From: Bradyrhizobium guangzhouense
GTDB lineage: Bacteria; Pseudomonadota; Alphaproteobacteria; Rhizobiales; Xanthobacteraceae
Assembly: GCF_004114955.1 (NCBI RefSeq)
Contig: NZ_CP030053.1
Span: forward strand, 3,472,001 to 3,536,000
Length of the DNA stretch: 64,000 nucleotides
Direction of reading: 5' to 3'
Shown piece by piece: positions 30,836 through 39,792 of this stretch. The first letter of the stretch is position 1, and each line of letters opens with the position of its first letter. A model generated the notes under the pieces. It saw only the letters and a list, made by a program, of their open reading frames with translations. It ran no database searches and was not told the DNA's origin. Both the position numbers and the translations under genes were made by a program.

Positions 30836-32257
30836 ATGGCCGACACATCCTTCGACGTCATCATCATCGGCTCCGGTCCGGGCGGCTACGTCACTGCGAT
30901 CCGCGCCGCCCAACTCGGCTTCAAGACCGCGATCGTCGAGAAGTCCTATCTCGGCGGCATCTGCCTGAACTGGGGCTGCATCCCGACGAAAGCGCTGTTA
31001 CGCTCCGCCGAGATCTATCACTACATGCAGCACGCCAAGGACTACGGCCTGTCGGCAGAGAAGGTCTCGTTCGATCCGAAGGCCGTGGTGCAGCGCTCGC
31101 GCGGCGTCTCCAAGCGGCTGAATGACGGCGTCGGCTTCCTGATGAAGAAGAACAAGGTCAGCGTCATCTGGGGCGCGGCCTCGATCGACGCGCCCGGCAA
31201 GATCACGGTGAAGAAGTCCGACGTCGAGGGCCCGAAGGGCTCGCTGGGCGAGGGGACCTACCAGGCAAAACACATCATCGTCGCCACCGGCGCGCGGCCG
31301 CGCGTGCTGCCGGGCCTCGAGCCCGACAAGAAGCTGATCTGGACCTATTTTGAAGCGATGGTGCCGGAGCGGATGCCGAAGTCGCTGCTGGTGGTCGGCT
31401 CCGGCGCGATCGGCATCGAGTTCGCTTCGTTCTTCCACACCATGGGCTCCGACGTCACCGTCGTCGAGGTGCTGCCGCAGATCCTCCCCGTCGAGGACGC
31501 CGAGATTGCCGGCCTTGCGCGCAAGCGGCTCGAGAAGCAGGGCATCAAGATCATGTCCTCGACCAAGGTGACCAAGCTCGAGAAGAAGGCCGACAGCGTC
31601 GTTGCCACCATCGACGACGGCAAGGGCAAGCCGGTCACATCGGAATTCGAGCGGGTGATCTCGGCCGTCGGCGTGGTCGGCAATATCGAAAATCTCGGCC
31701 TCGAAAAGCTCGGCGTCAAAACCGACCGCGGCTGCATCGTGATCGACGGCTACGGCAAGACCAATATCCCCGGCATCTACGCCATCGGCGACGTTGCCGG
31801 TCCCCCGATGCTCGCCCACAAGGCCGAGCACGAGGGCGTGATCTGCATCGAGGCGATCAAGGGCCTGCATCCGCATCCCATGGACAAGCTGATGATCCCG
31901 GGCTGCACCTATTGCCAACCGCAGGTCGCCTCGGTCGGCCTGACCGAAGCCAAGGCCAAGGAGGGCGGCCGCGAGATTCGCGTCGGCCGCTTCCCCTTCG
32001 TCGGTAACGGCAAGGCGATTGCGCTCGGCGAGGACCAGGGCCTGGTCAAGGTGATCTTCGACAAGAAGACCGGCCAGCTGCTCGGCGCCCACATGGTCGG
32101 CGCCGAGGTCACCGAGCTGATCCAGGGCTACGTCGTCGCCATGAACCTGGAGACGACGGAAGAAGAGCTGATGCACACCGTGTTCCCGCATCCGACCCTG
32201 TCGGAGATGATGAAGGAAGCCGTGCTGGATGCGTATGGGCGCGTCTTGAACATCTGA
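30836..32257 (+). CDS. lpdA: Dihydrolipoyl dehydrogenase (E3)
   Basis: A 473-residue FAD enzyme reoxidising dihydrolipoamide with NAD. The FAD motif IIIGSGPGGYVTAIRAAQLG, the redox disulfide GGICLNWGCIPTKALL, the NAD motif VVGSGAIGIEF, GIYAIGDVAGPPMLAHKAEHEG and the catalytic His in FPHPTLSEM are all visible. The ATG at 30836 follows GGGAG; an earlier in-frame ATG at 30824 is less likely because the ribosome site lies after it. It completes the pyruvate dehydrogenase operon downstream of a repeat element. Confidence 0.97.
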   Translation: MADTSFDVIIIGSGPGGYVTAIRAAQLGFKTAIVEKSYLGGICLNWGCIPTKALLRSAEIYHYMQHAKDYGLSAEKVSFDPKAVVQRSRGVSKRLNDGVGFLMKKNKVSVIWGAASIDAPGKITVKKSDVEGPKGSLGEGTYQAKHIIVATGARPRVLPGLEPDKKLIWTYFEAMVPERMPKSLLVVGSGAIGIEFASFFHTMGSDVTVVEVLPQILPVEDAEIAGLARKRLEKQGIKIMSSTKVTKLEKKADSVVATIDDGKGKPVTSEFERVISAVGVVGNIENLGLEKLGVKTDRGCIVIDGYGKTNIPGIYAIGDVAGPPMLAHKAEHEGVICIEAIKGLHPHPMDKLMIPGCTYCQPQVASVGLTEAKAKEGGREIRVGRFPFVGNGKAIALGEDQGLVKVIFDKKTGQLLGAHMVGAEVTELIQGYVVAMNLETTEEELMHTVFPHPTLSEMMKEAVLDAYGRVLNI

Positions 32258-32265
32258 TAGCGGCC

Positions 32266-32343
32266 GTCATTGCGAGCGAAGCGAAGCAATCCAGGCTGCC
32301 TCTGCGGAAAGACTCTGGATTGCTTCGCTGCGCTCCCAATGAC
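32266..32343. repeat. Palindromic intergenic repeat, GTCATTGCGAGCGAAGCG family
   Basis: Left arm 32266-32294 and right arm 32315-32343 are near-perfect complements of 29 bp (GTCATTGCGAGCG... against ...CGCTCCCAATGAC) flanking a 20-nt centre. It lies between lpdA and the threonine-synthase-like gene and could act as a bidirectional terminator or mRNA-end structure. The type is very common between genes in Bradyrhizobium. Confidence 0.8.
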
Positions 32344-32385
32344 GAGCAGAGAGAGCCGTTTGCAAAATAAGAAGGAAATAAGCCC

Positions 32386-33627
32386 ATGCACGACAACGAC
32401 AACCTGACCATCGAGCGCCCGACCTTCGTCACGCATCTCGAATGCGCCATGGAGGGCGATCATTACGCCGCCGACCAGGTCCACAATCTCTCCAAGGCGG
32501 GTAAGCCGCTGCTGGTGCGCTACGATCTCGCCGGGGTGAAGAAGGCGCTGACCAAGGATGCGCTGGCCCAACGTCCCGGCGACATGTGGCGCTATCGCGA
32601 ACTGCTGCCGGTGCGCAAATGCAAGGACATCGTCTCGCTCGGCGAAGTCACGACGCCGCTGATCCGGCTGCCCAAGCTCGGCAAGAAGCTCGGCGGCGGC
32701 GAGATCATCGTCAAGGACGAGGGACGGCTGCCGACCGGCTCGTTCAAGGCGCGCGGTCTCGTCATGGCGGTGTCGATGGGCAAGGCGCTCGGCATCAAGC
32801 ACATGGCGATGCCGACCAACGGCAATGCCGGCGCGGCGCTGGCGGCCTACGCGACCTCCTGCGGCATCAAGACCACGATTTTCTGCCCGGCCGATACGCC
32901 CGAGGTGAATGTCAGCGAGATCGAGCTGCAGGGCGCGACCGTCTACCGCGTCAACGGCTATATCGACGATTGCGGCAAGATCGTCGGAGAGGGCAAGGCC
33001 AAGGTCGGCTGGTTCGACACCTCGACGCTGAAGGAGCCGTACCGCATCGAGGGCAAGAAGACGATGGGCCTCGAGCTCGCAGAGCAGCTCGGCTGGGACG
33101 TGCCCGACGTGATCTTCTATCCGACCGGCGGCGGCACCGGTCTGATCGGCATGTGGAAGGCGTTCGACGAGCTGGAAAAGATCGGCTTCATCGGTAGCAA
33201 GCGCCCGCGCATGGTGGCCGTGCAGGCCTCGGGCTGCGCGCCGATGGTGCGGGCCTATGATGCCGGCACCGAGCACGCCACGCGCTGGGAGGATGCCCAC
33301 ACCATCGCCTCGGGCATTCGCGTGCCGCAGGCGATCGGCGATTTTCTCATTCTGCGCGCGGTGCGCGAGAGCAAGGGCTTTGCCATCGCGGTCGACGACG
33401 ACAAGATCTCGTCGGCGCTCAACGAGGTCGCGCGTGAGGAGGGGCTCTTGCTGTGTCCCGAGGGCGCCGCGACTTACGCCGCCTACAAGGACAGCCTTGC
33501 CGACGGCCGCGTCAGCAAGTCCGACCGCGTCATGCTGTTCAACTGCGCCACCGGCCTGAAATACCCGTTGCCGCCCGTCACCCGCACCCTCGATCGCCAC
33601 AAGCCGATCGATTACGCGCAGTTCTAG
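32386..33627 (+). CDS. Threonine-synthase-like PLP-dependent enzyme
   Basis: A 413-residue fold-type II pyridoxal phosphate protein. The cofactor Lys lies in LPTGSFKARG, the phosphate-binding loop is PTGGGTGLIGMWKAFDEL, and MPTNGNAGAALAAYA is the substrate loop. The sequence has the threonine synthase pattern of an extended N-terminal region containing an arginine-rich WRYRELLP segment. It differs from the long ThrC type, so a second ThrC elsewhere is possible; related enzymes such as cysteate or diaminopropionate-forming members cannot be excluded. GGAAATAAG precedes the ATG. Confidence 0.82.
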   Translation: MHDNDNLTIERPTFVTHLECAMEGDHYAADQVHNLSKAGKPLLVRYDLAGVKKALTKDALAQRPGDMWRYRELLPVRKCKDIVSLGEVTTPLIRLPKLGKKLGGGEIIVKDEGRLPTGSFKARGLVMAVSMGKALGIKHMAMPTNGNAGAALAAYATSCGIKTTIFCPADTPEVNVSEIELQGATVYRVNGYIDDCGKIVGEGKAKVGWFDTSTLKEPYRIEGKKTMGLELAEQLGWDVPDVIFYPTGGGTGLIGMWKAFDELEKIGFIGSKRPRMVAVQASGCAPMVRAYDAGTEHATRWEDAHTIASGIRVPQAIGDFLILRAVRESKGFAIAVDDDKISSALNEVAREEGLLLCPEGAATYAAYKDSLADGRVSKSDRVMLFNCATGLKYPLPPVTRTLDRHKPIDYAQF

Positions 33628-33713
33628 CGCGTCATTTCGTCTCTTCACGAACGACCGCTCTTCCCGTACGCGGGAAGAGACAAGAACAAGAACGATATCG
33701 TCGGGAGACAACA

Positions 33714-34685
33714 ATGAAGAAGGCCATTTGGGCTGGGCTGATCGGCATTCTCGCTCTCACCGGCGTCGCGCGCGCCGATGATTATCCGTCGCATCCCATC
33801 ACCATCATCGTTCCCTTCGCCGCCGGTGGCCCGTCGGACGCAATGGCGCGCGTGCTAGCCGAGCGGATGCGCCAGTCGCTCGGCCAGGCGCTGGTGATCG
33901 AGAACGTCACCGGCGCCGGCGGCTCGATCGGGGTGGGGCGCGCCGTCCACTCGCCGCCCGATGGCTACACCATCTCGTTCGGCCATCTCGGCACCCATGT
34001 CGCCAACGGCGCCGTCTACAAGCTCAATTACGATCTCGTCACCGATCTCGAGCCGGTGGTGCTGCTGCCGAGCAATCCGATGATCGTGGTCAGCAAGAAC
34101 GCCGTGCCGGCGACCTCGCTGAAGGAGCTGCTGGAGTGGCTGAAGTCGCGGCCGACGCCGCCGACGGCGGGCACGGCCGGCGCAGGCTCCGGCAGCCACA
34201 TCGCCGGCGTCTATTTCGAGAGCGTCTCCGGCATCAAGCTGCAATATGTGCCGTATCGCGGCACGGCGCCGGCGCTGAACGATCTGATCGCCGGACAGAT
34301 CGACATCATCGTCGACCAGACCTCCAATTCCATCAACCAGGTCCGCGCCGGAACCATCCGCGCCTACGCCATCACCGACGACAAGCGCCTCGCCTCGGCG
34401 CCTGACATCCCGACCGCGGAAGAAGCGGGCCTGAAGGGCTTCAACATGACGCTGTGGTCGGGCCTGTGGGTGCCGAAGGGCACGCCGAAGGAAATCGTCG
34501 CCAAGCTCAATGCCGCCGCCGTGGAAGCGCTGAACGATCCCGCCGTGAGGAAGCAGCTCGAAAGCCAGGGCCTGGAGATGACGCCCAAGGATCAACTCAC
34601 CCCGGAAGCGCTTGGCGCGCGGCAGAAAGCCGAAATCGCGAAATGGTGGCCCATCATCAAGGCGGCGAAGATCTCGGTGGAGTGA
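33714..34685 (+). CDS. Tripartite tricarboxylate transporter substrate-binding protein (TctC/Bug family)
   Basis: A 323-residue periplasmic binding protein. A signal peptide (KKAIWAGLIGILALTGVARA, cleavage before DDYPSH) is followed by the family hallmarks PITIIVPFAAGGPSDAMAR, a GAGGSIG loop contacting carboxylate ligands, and FPDVPT-like APDIPTAEEAGL. Bug proteins bind organic acids and related ligands. No TctA or TctB membrane genes are adjacent, so it is an orphan receptor, as most Bug proteins are. GGGAGA lies before the ATG. Confidence 0.93.
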   Translation: MKKAIWAGLIGILALTGVARADDYPSHPITIIVPFAAGGPSDAMARVLAERMRQSLGQALVIENVTGAGGSIGVGRAVHSPPDGYTISFGHLGTHVANGAVYKLNYDLVTDLEPVVLLPSNPMIVVSKNAVPATSLKELLEWLKSRPTPPTAGTAGAGSGSHIAGVYFESVSGIKLQYVPYRGTAPALNDLIAGQIDIIVDQTSNSINQVRAGTIRAYAITDDKRLASAPDIPTAEEAGLKGFNMTLWSGLWVPKGTPKEIVAKLNAAAVEALNDPAVRKQLESQGLEMTPKDQLTPEALGARQKAEIAKWWPIIKAAKISVE

Positions 34686-34693
34686 GAGGCATG

Positions 34694-34788
34694 TTCGTAG
34701 GGCGGATTAGCCGCAGGCGTAATCCGCCACTGTCTCCATCCGCGGAGACAGAAGAGGTGGATTACGCTTCGCTAATCCACCCTACGAA
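34694..34788. repeat. Palindromic intergenic repeat, GTAGGGCGGATTAG family
   Basis: Left arm from 34694 and right arm ending at 34788 are near-perfect complements of about 33 bp (TTCGTAGGGCGGATTAG... against ...CTAATCCACCCTACGAA); an inner dyad CTGTCTCC / GGAGACAG lies at 34730-34751. The element fills the gap between two convergent genes and may terminate both. Confidence 0.8.
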
Positions 34789-34796
34789 GCTGATTG

Positions 34797-36995
34797 TCAC
34801 TGCGCTTCCCTAAACCCCACCGGCACCGCCTTGGCGGTCGCATCCTGCGTCACCACGCGCTGGTCGGACTTGCCGGCGACCGCGCCGCTGTCTTCGAAGC
34901 GCGCGCGGTAGACCAGCACGTTCTCCATCACGCGCTGGACGTAGTTGCGTGTCTCCGAGAGCGGGATGCGCTCGACCCAGTCGACCGGGTCGATCTTGGG
35001 ATCTCGGGGATCACCGTGCGCCTGCACCCACTCGCGCACGCGGCCGCGGCCGGCATTATAGCCGGCGAAGGTCATGATTTGGTTGCCGCGATATTCCGAC
35101 AGCAGCGCGCTGAGCTCGGCGGCGCCCATCTGCGTGTTGTAGACGGGGTCGGAGACCATCTTGTCCCAGTCATAGGTGACGCCGAAGCGCTTGGCGGTGT
35201 CCCGGCCCGCTTCCGGCGTCACCTGCATCAGGCCGACGGCATTGGCGGACGACTTGTCGCGCTGGTTGAACGAGCTCTCGGTGCGCGCCACCGAATAGAT
35301 CACGCTGGTGTCGATCGCGGGCGCGACCTGCTTGTGCTCGGGGATGCCGATGGTCGGGAAGGCGTAGTGGTCGAGCGCGAGGCCGTGGGCCAGCGCCGAC
35401 TTGCCGACCTCCAGCATCACGCGGGCGTCGTTACGCTGGCCGGCGAGCTCGCCAAGGCCCGCGAGCGCGGCGGCGTCGGTGCTCTCTCGGGCGAAGTCCT
35501 CGGCGTAGTAGAACACCGTATCACGTTCGCCGATGGCATAGAGCATGTCGGCGGCGCGCACGCGCTCATCAGCCGCCGGCGTATTGGCTGCGGCCAGCAC
35601 GGGCGAGGGCGCGCGCAACTCTAGCCCCTCGAGGCCGAGACGCGCACGGGCGAGCTGGCCGTAATAGGCGGTCGGATAGCGCGCGGCCGCCTTGTAGCTC
35701 GCTTGCGCATCGGTGGTTGCGCCCAACGCTTCGGCCGCGCGGCCGCGCCAGTAATATCCCCGCGACAGCGCGATCGGATTGGCCGAGCCTTCGTCGATCG
35801 CCGCGAAATGCATCATCGCGGTTTTGGGATCGTCGAGATAGCGCAGCGCGATCCAGCCGCACATGAAGTGATAGTCGACGCGGTAGACCTCCATCGCCGG
35901 CACCGCGGCCGCGCGCACCACATCATAGGCGGTCTGGAATTTGTCCTGGTCGAGCAGCTTTCGCGCGAGCAGACGGCGCTCGCGCCACCATGCGTCGGTG
36001 TCCTGCGCTGCCATCGTGTCGGGCGCAGCAGCCAGGATCACATCGGCTGCATCGTCGATGTGATCCTTCTGGAGGTGCCATTGGGCGCGGCACAGCACAT
36101 AGCCGAGGTCGCGGCGTGCGTCTTGAGGCACGTCCTCGAGATAATCCTTGGCCTTGTTCTCCTTGCCGTTGACGGCAGCGCAGGCCTTGACGATCGCGAG
36201 TGCGTCCTCGCCGAGGCGTTTTGCGGCGCGCCTCGCGCCGGCATAGTCCTTGGCGCCGAGGCGCTTGTCCATCCGGGCACGATGATCCTCGGGCCGCAAC
36301 ATCTCGTGGAACGCGTCGAAGGAATCTTCCTCGCTGCGTTCGGAAAGTTCTTCCGAGCGCCAGGCCTCGCGCACGAGACGCTTCGCCCTGTCGCTGTCGC
36401 CCTCGGCGATAAGCACGCGGGCCAGCGCAAAATTGCCCTTGGCGCTGATCGGCCGGTCCATCGTGAAAGCATGGACGGTGGCCGCATCGCTCTTCTCCTG
36501 CCACAGTCGTGCCTCGGCGCGTTTGCGCAGCAGCGTGGCACTCGGCCAATCCGGATTGGCGGCGAGGAAGGCGGCGTAGCGCTTGAAAGGCGCGGTGCTC
36601 TCGGAATGGCGCAGCATGAACCAGTCGGCGAGCTTTTGCCCGGCGGGATCGGCAATGCGGTCGCGTGCCGCGGTCGCATCGTCGGTCTTGCCCTTGCGCG
36701 CGAGGTCGATCGCGTCTTTCAGCGCGGCGAGGTCGCCGGTCAGCGCCGGCGGCGCGGGCTTGTCCGCGGGCTCCTCGTCCTGCTTCTTCGACTTGCGCCT
36801 GGCCTCGGCGTGTTTGCCGTGCTTGCCGGATGCAGCGTGCCGCTGCTTGCCGGCGGATTTGCCGCCGGCCTTTGCTTCATGCGTTTTCTTTGACGCGGAT
36901 GATTTGTGACTGCTCTTCGCTGCCAACTCGGTGGGAAGGAGGGCCAAAGCGGCCACGGCAACGACACACGCGAGCGAGCGTAGGCACTGGTTCAT
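34797..36995 (-). CDS. Soluble lytic murein transglycosylase
   Basis: A 732-residue periplasmic enzyme cleaving peptidoglycan glycan strands. A signal peptide (LRSLACVVAVAALALLPTELAA) is followed by a low-complexity Lys/Ser/His-rich region (about residues 28-80), a helical superhelix, and a C-terminal SLT domain with the catalytic Glu in SVARTESSFNQRDKSSANAVGLMQV and later MGAAELS and FAGYNAGRGRV. The basic linker is unusual and may bind wall polymers or teichoic-like anionic surfaces. The start at 36995 gives a proper signal peptide. It is divergent from the nucleotide cyclase gene. Confidence 0.93.
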   Translation of the reverse strand: MNQCLRSLACVVAVAALALLPTELAAKSSHKSSASKKTHEAKAGGKSAGKQRHAASGKHGKHAEARRKSKKQDEEPADKPAPPALTGDLAALKDAIDLARKGKTDDATAARDRIADPAGQKLADWFMLRHSESTAPFKRYAAFLAANPDWPSATLLRKRAEARLWQEKSDAATVHAFTMDRPISAKGNFALARVLIAEGDSDRAKRLVREAWRSEELSERSEEDSFDAFHEMLRPEDHRARMDKRLGAKDYAGARRAAKRLGEDALAIVKACAAVNGKENKAKDYLEDVPQDARRDLGYVLCRAQWHLQKDHIDDAADVILAAAPDTMAAQDTDAWWRERRLLARKLLDQDKFQTAYDVVRAAAVPAMEVYRVDYHFMCGWIALRYLDDPKTAMMHFAAIDEGSANPIALSRGYYWRGRAAEALGATTDAQASYKAAARYPTAYYGQLARARLGLEGLELRAPSPVLAAANTPAADERVRAADMLYAIGERDTVFYYAEDFARESTDAAALAGLGELAGQRNDARVMLEVGKSALAHGLALDHYAFPTIGIPEHKQVAPAIDTSVIYSVARTESSFNQRDKSSANAVGLMQVTPEAGRDTAKRFGVTYDWDKMVSDPVYNTQMGAAELSALLSEYRGNQIMTFAGYNAGRGRVREWVQAHGDPRDPKIDPVDWVERIPLSETRNYVQRVMENVLVYRARFEDSGAVAGKSDQRVVTQDATAKAVPVGFREAQ

Positions 36996-37321
36996 TCGAT
37001 GGTCCCCCTGCGAAACCACTACAAACCAAGGTCCGCGACGACATGCGGCTTGAGAATCAAGAACGACACCAAAACGATGCCATGACATCGTTTCGCATCC
37101 CTCACGCTCGTTCAACAATGCGGCAAAATACGGATTGGAGCTCCCGGAACCGCCGAATTGACCGAAAGGGCTGCTCCTTTAACCTTTATTAACGAACGGG
37201 CCTCGCGCGACGGTTGCGGGCGGCTGCGAGCGCCAAAGCGGCCCGATTGCGCGTGTTCCCCGGCGAAAATCCGGTGTATTGAAGTTCCCTAGGTCCCTTC
37301 TTCAGCCTTTGCCCGCATCTC
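36996..37321. other. Intergenic region between divergent transglycosylase and cyclase genes
   Basis: A 326-bp stretch without a gene. It must contain two divergent promoters. The only distinct structures are a perfect inverted repeat AAACGATG / CATCGTTT with a 6-nt spacer at 37072-37093, and TTAA-N6-TTAAC at 37179-37193, which resembles a CtrA box but has one base too few in the spacer. Confidence 0.6.
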
Positions 37322-39058
37322 ATGCCACTTTTCAACCAGTCGATCCGGCGCAAGATCGTCGGCATCGCCCTCGGATTGATCGTCCTAATGCTGATCACCT
37401 CGGTCCTGTCGATGGTGATGTCGAGCCAGGTCGGGATTCTCCTGGACGAGCTGACCAACCGCTACATCCCGGCCTATGGCGATCTGGCGCGCGCCAATAT
37501 CCGCTCGCTGGAGCGGTCGGTGGCACTGCGGCGGATGGTGATGATGAAGATGCAGGACTCCTCGGACGAGGAGGCCTATGCGGCGCGCCTGAAGGAATTC
37601 GAGGAGGCCGACCGCAAGATCGAGGAAGAGACGTCGGGCGCGCAAAAGCTCATCAACGCGATCATCGAGGATCCCAGGACGCCGTCGGACAATGCCACGC
37701 TGGCGCGGATCGATACGCGCATCGAGACCGCCGTGACCGAGCTGCGCCAGGGCATGAACGAGGACCACGCCAAGCTCCTCAGGCAGATCGACGCCAGGCA
37801 AATGCCCGAGGCACGCAGCACGCTGGAGCACATCGATGCGCTGCGCGATCAGTTCAACCAGCGGATCGATGCGATCCGCGCCGACATGCTCAAGCAGGTC
37901 TACGCGAGCACGTCGACGGTGGTCGGCCATCAGCGGCAGGCGATCATCATCTCCGGCCTCGTGACGCTGCTTGCTGCGGTCGTCGGATTTGCATTTGCGC
38001 TGCTTGTTTCCGGCGGCATCACCCGCCCGGTGCGGCTGCTGCTCGCCGGTGCCCGCGAGGTCGAGGCCGGCCGCTTCGACAAGAGCATCACCGTCTCGAC
38101 CCAGGACGAGATCGGCGAACTCGCCGCCGCTTTCAACCGTATGATCGAGCAGTTGCGTCAGAACGAGCGGATCCGTGAAACCTTTGGCCGTTACATCGAT
38201 CCCAAGGTGGTGCAGGGCCTGATCGATCGGCCGGAGGTCGCCATCGACGGCCAACGCCGGGTGATGACCATCATGTTCTCCGACATGAGCGGCTTCACCT
38301 CGATGAGCGAGGGCATGACCCCGCGCGGACTCGTCAAGGTCATGAACCACTATTTCACTGTGATGTCCGCCCCGATCCGCAACAACCGCGGCGTGATCGA
38401 CAAATATATCGGCGACGCCATCATGTGCTATTGGGGCCCGCCCTTCATCGAGGAAGATGAGCAGGCGCTGCTTGCAGGCCTGTCCGCCGTTGAGATGGCC
38501 GAGCAGGTGCCTGCGCTCCAGAAACAGCTGCCCGACCTGCTCGGCATCCGGGCCATGCCGGTCGCCTGCGACCTGCGCATCGGCATCGCCACCGGCGAGG
38601 TCCTGACCGGCAGCATCGGCTCCGAGCTGATGATGAGCTTCACGGTGATGGGCGACGCGGTGAATCTCGCCTCGCGCCTTGAGGCCGCGAACAAGGTCTA
38701 CGGTACCCGAATCCTGATCTCGCAGGCGACCGCCGAGGCGATTGGGTCGCGGCTCGAATTGCGCGAGATCGACTGCCTCGCGGTGGTCGGCCAGAGCGTG
38801 CCGCAGCCGGTGTACGAGGTGATGGGCCGGGCAGGCGCGCTCACCGCGTCGCAGGAGGGGCTGCGCGCGCACTACGCCGAGGGGCTGGTCACCTATCGCG
38901 CATGCCGTTTCACCGAGGCCCGCACCGCATTCAATGCGGCGCTGGAGAGCATCCCCGGCGACGGCCCGTCGCAAGCCATGCTTGCGCGCATCGCGCAGTT
39001 CGAGATCGCGCCGCCGGCGGCCGGTTGGGACGGTGCCTGGCGCATGGACAGCAAATAG
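37322..39058 (+). CDS. Membrane-bound class III adenylate/guanylate cyclase with HAMP domain
   Basis: A 578-residue signalling enzyme. Two membrane helices (about residues 12-34 and 205-230) frame a helical periplasmic sensor of the chemoreceptor-like four-helix type; a HAMP linker starting ITRPVRLLLAGAREVEAG follows, then the cyclase domain. Metal-binding Asp residues lie in TIMFSDMSGFTSMSEGM and DKYIGDAIMCYWGPP; FTVMGDAVNLASRLEAANKVYG carries the Asp expected for adenine specificity and the transition-state Asn/Arg. The last 80 residues resemble a TPR-like tail. The product, cAMP, is inferred. Confidence 0.93.
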   Translation: MPLFNQSIRRKIVGIALGLIVLMLITSVLSMVMSSQVGILLDELTNRYIPAYGDLARANIRSLERSVALRRMVMMKMQDSSDEEAYAARLKEFEEADRKIEEETSGAQKLINAIIEDPRTPSDNATLARIDTRIETAVTELRQGMNEDHAKLLRQIDARQMPEARSTLEHIDALRDQFNQRIDAIRADMLKQVYASTSTVVGHQRQAIIISGLVTLLAAVVGFAFALLVSGGITRPVRLLLAGAREVEAGRFDKSITVSTQDEIGELAAAFNRMIEQLRQNERIRETFGRYIDPKVVQGLIDRPEVAIDGQRRVMTIMFSDMSGFTSMSEGMTPRGLVKVMNHYFTVMSAPIRNNRGVIDKYIGDAIMCYWGPPFIEEDEQALLAGLSAVEMAEQVPALQKQLPDLLGIRAMPVACDLRIGIATGEVLTGSIGSELMMSFTVMGDAVNLASRLEAANKVYGTRILISQATAEAIGSRLELREIDCLAVVGQSVPQPVYEVMGRAGALTASQEGLRAHYAEGLVTYRACRFTEARTAFNAALESIPGDGPSQAMLARIAQFEIAPPAAGWDGAWRMDSK

Positions 39059-39164
39059 CCGTCCGCGCCGGGAATAATTGATTCTACCTCATAACGATGT
39101 TGGCCGTGACCCATTTTCCGGGCTTAGGTTTGCTGTCCCTGAGGCGTTTAATGGGGACACGCCG

Positions 39165-39341
39165 ATGACAGAGCTTGAGGACAGGCTGGAGCGCTTCGAG
39201 ACGCTCACCGCCGAATGCGAGCTGATTGCCAAGCTCGCGACCGACAGCAACAAGCGCGAATTCTACCTGAAGCTTTCGGAGCAGTACCGTCAGCTCGCGG
39301 TGGACATGCGCCAGGCGATCGCGACCAGGGCCGCTGCCTGA
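39165..39341 (+). CDS. Small conserved-looking helical protein
   Basis: A 58-residue protein, strongly charged and probably all helical (LEDRLERFETLTAECELIAKLATDSNKREFYL region with heptad-like spacing). There is one Cys and no signal peptide. GGGGACACGCCG precedes the ATG at 39165. Similar short proteins beginning with a coiled coil are common in Bradyrhizobium, but I know no function. Codon use is like the neighbouring genes, which supports it being real. Confidence 0.6.
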   Translation: MTELEDRLERFETLTAECELIAKLATDSNKREFYLKLSEQYRQLAVDMRQAIATRAAA

Positions 39342-39557
39342 CGTCGGCCGGGGCGCCTCCAAGGACAAGGCACGATGGTTCTGCATCCGTGTCTTTACGA
39401 GGCGTCGCGCGCTGGCAATCCGTTCTTAACACTTGAGACGCATCCTCGTTGGGGTCTGGGGATTCGCGCGTTGCGGTTCCCGGCGATGGGAATGCCTGGG
39501 GGCAAGGTTGTCGTGCAACGTTGCCCGCGAACGTCACTCCTCGATGGTTGACATCCC

Positions 39558-39770
39558 ATGCGTCTGCTTGCGGTCGCCATGTTTGCGCTTTTGACGGCAG
39601 CCTGCAACCAGGAGCAGGACGTCACTGGCTCGACCCCGCTCTGCCCGATGCGCAGCTACACCTCCTACAATCCTCGGGACATGAACCAGTGCGTTGCCGC
39701 CTGCAAGGCGTGCGATCACGGCAATACCGTCACCTGCTCGACCGCCTGCACGCTTCACGGTGCGCGATGA
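39558..39770 (+). CDS. Small cysteine-rich lipoprotein
   Basis: A 70-residue protein with a lipoprotein signal: LLAVAMFALLTAAC gives a lipobox ending at Cys16. The mature part has six further Cys residues (CPM, QCVAACKACDH, TCSTAC), a density that suggests disulfides or metal binding. It stands alone between a small helical protein and the GntR regulator that converges on it (22 bp between stops). No known family was recognised. Confidence 0.7.
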   Translation: MRLLAVAMFALLTAACNQEQDVTGSTPLCPMRSYTSYNPRDMNQCVAACKACDHGNTVTCSTACTLHGAR

Positions 39771-39792
39771 GGAGGTGGGGCGCTGCCGCCGC

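Noticed and set aside
37179..37193. TTAA-N6-TTAAC, possible CtrA binding site
   Set aside because: The CtrA consensus needs a 7-base spacer; one base is missing and no second site supports it.
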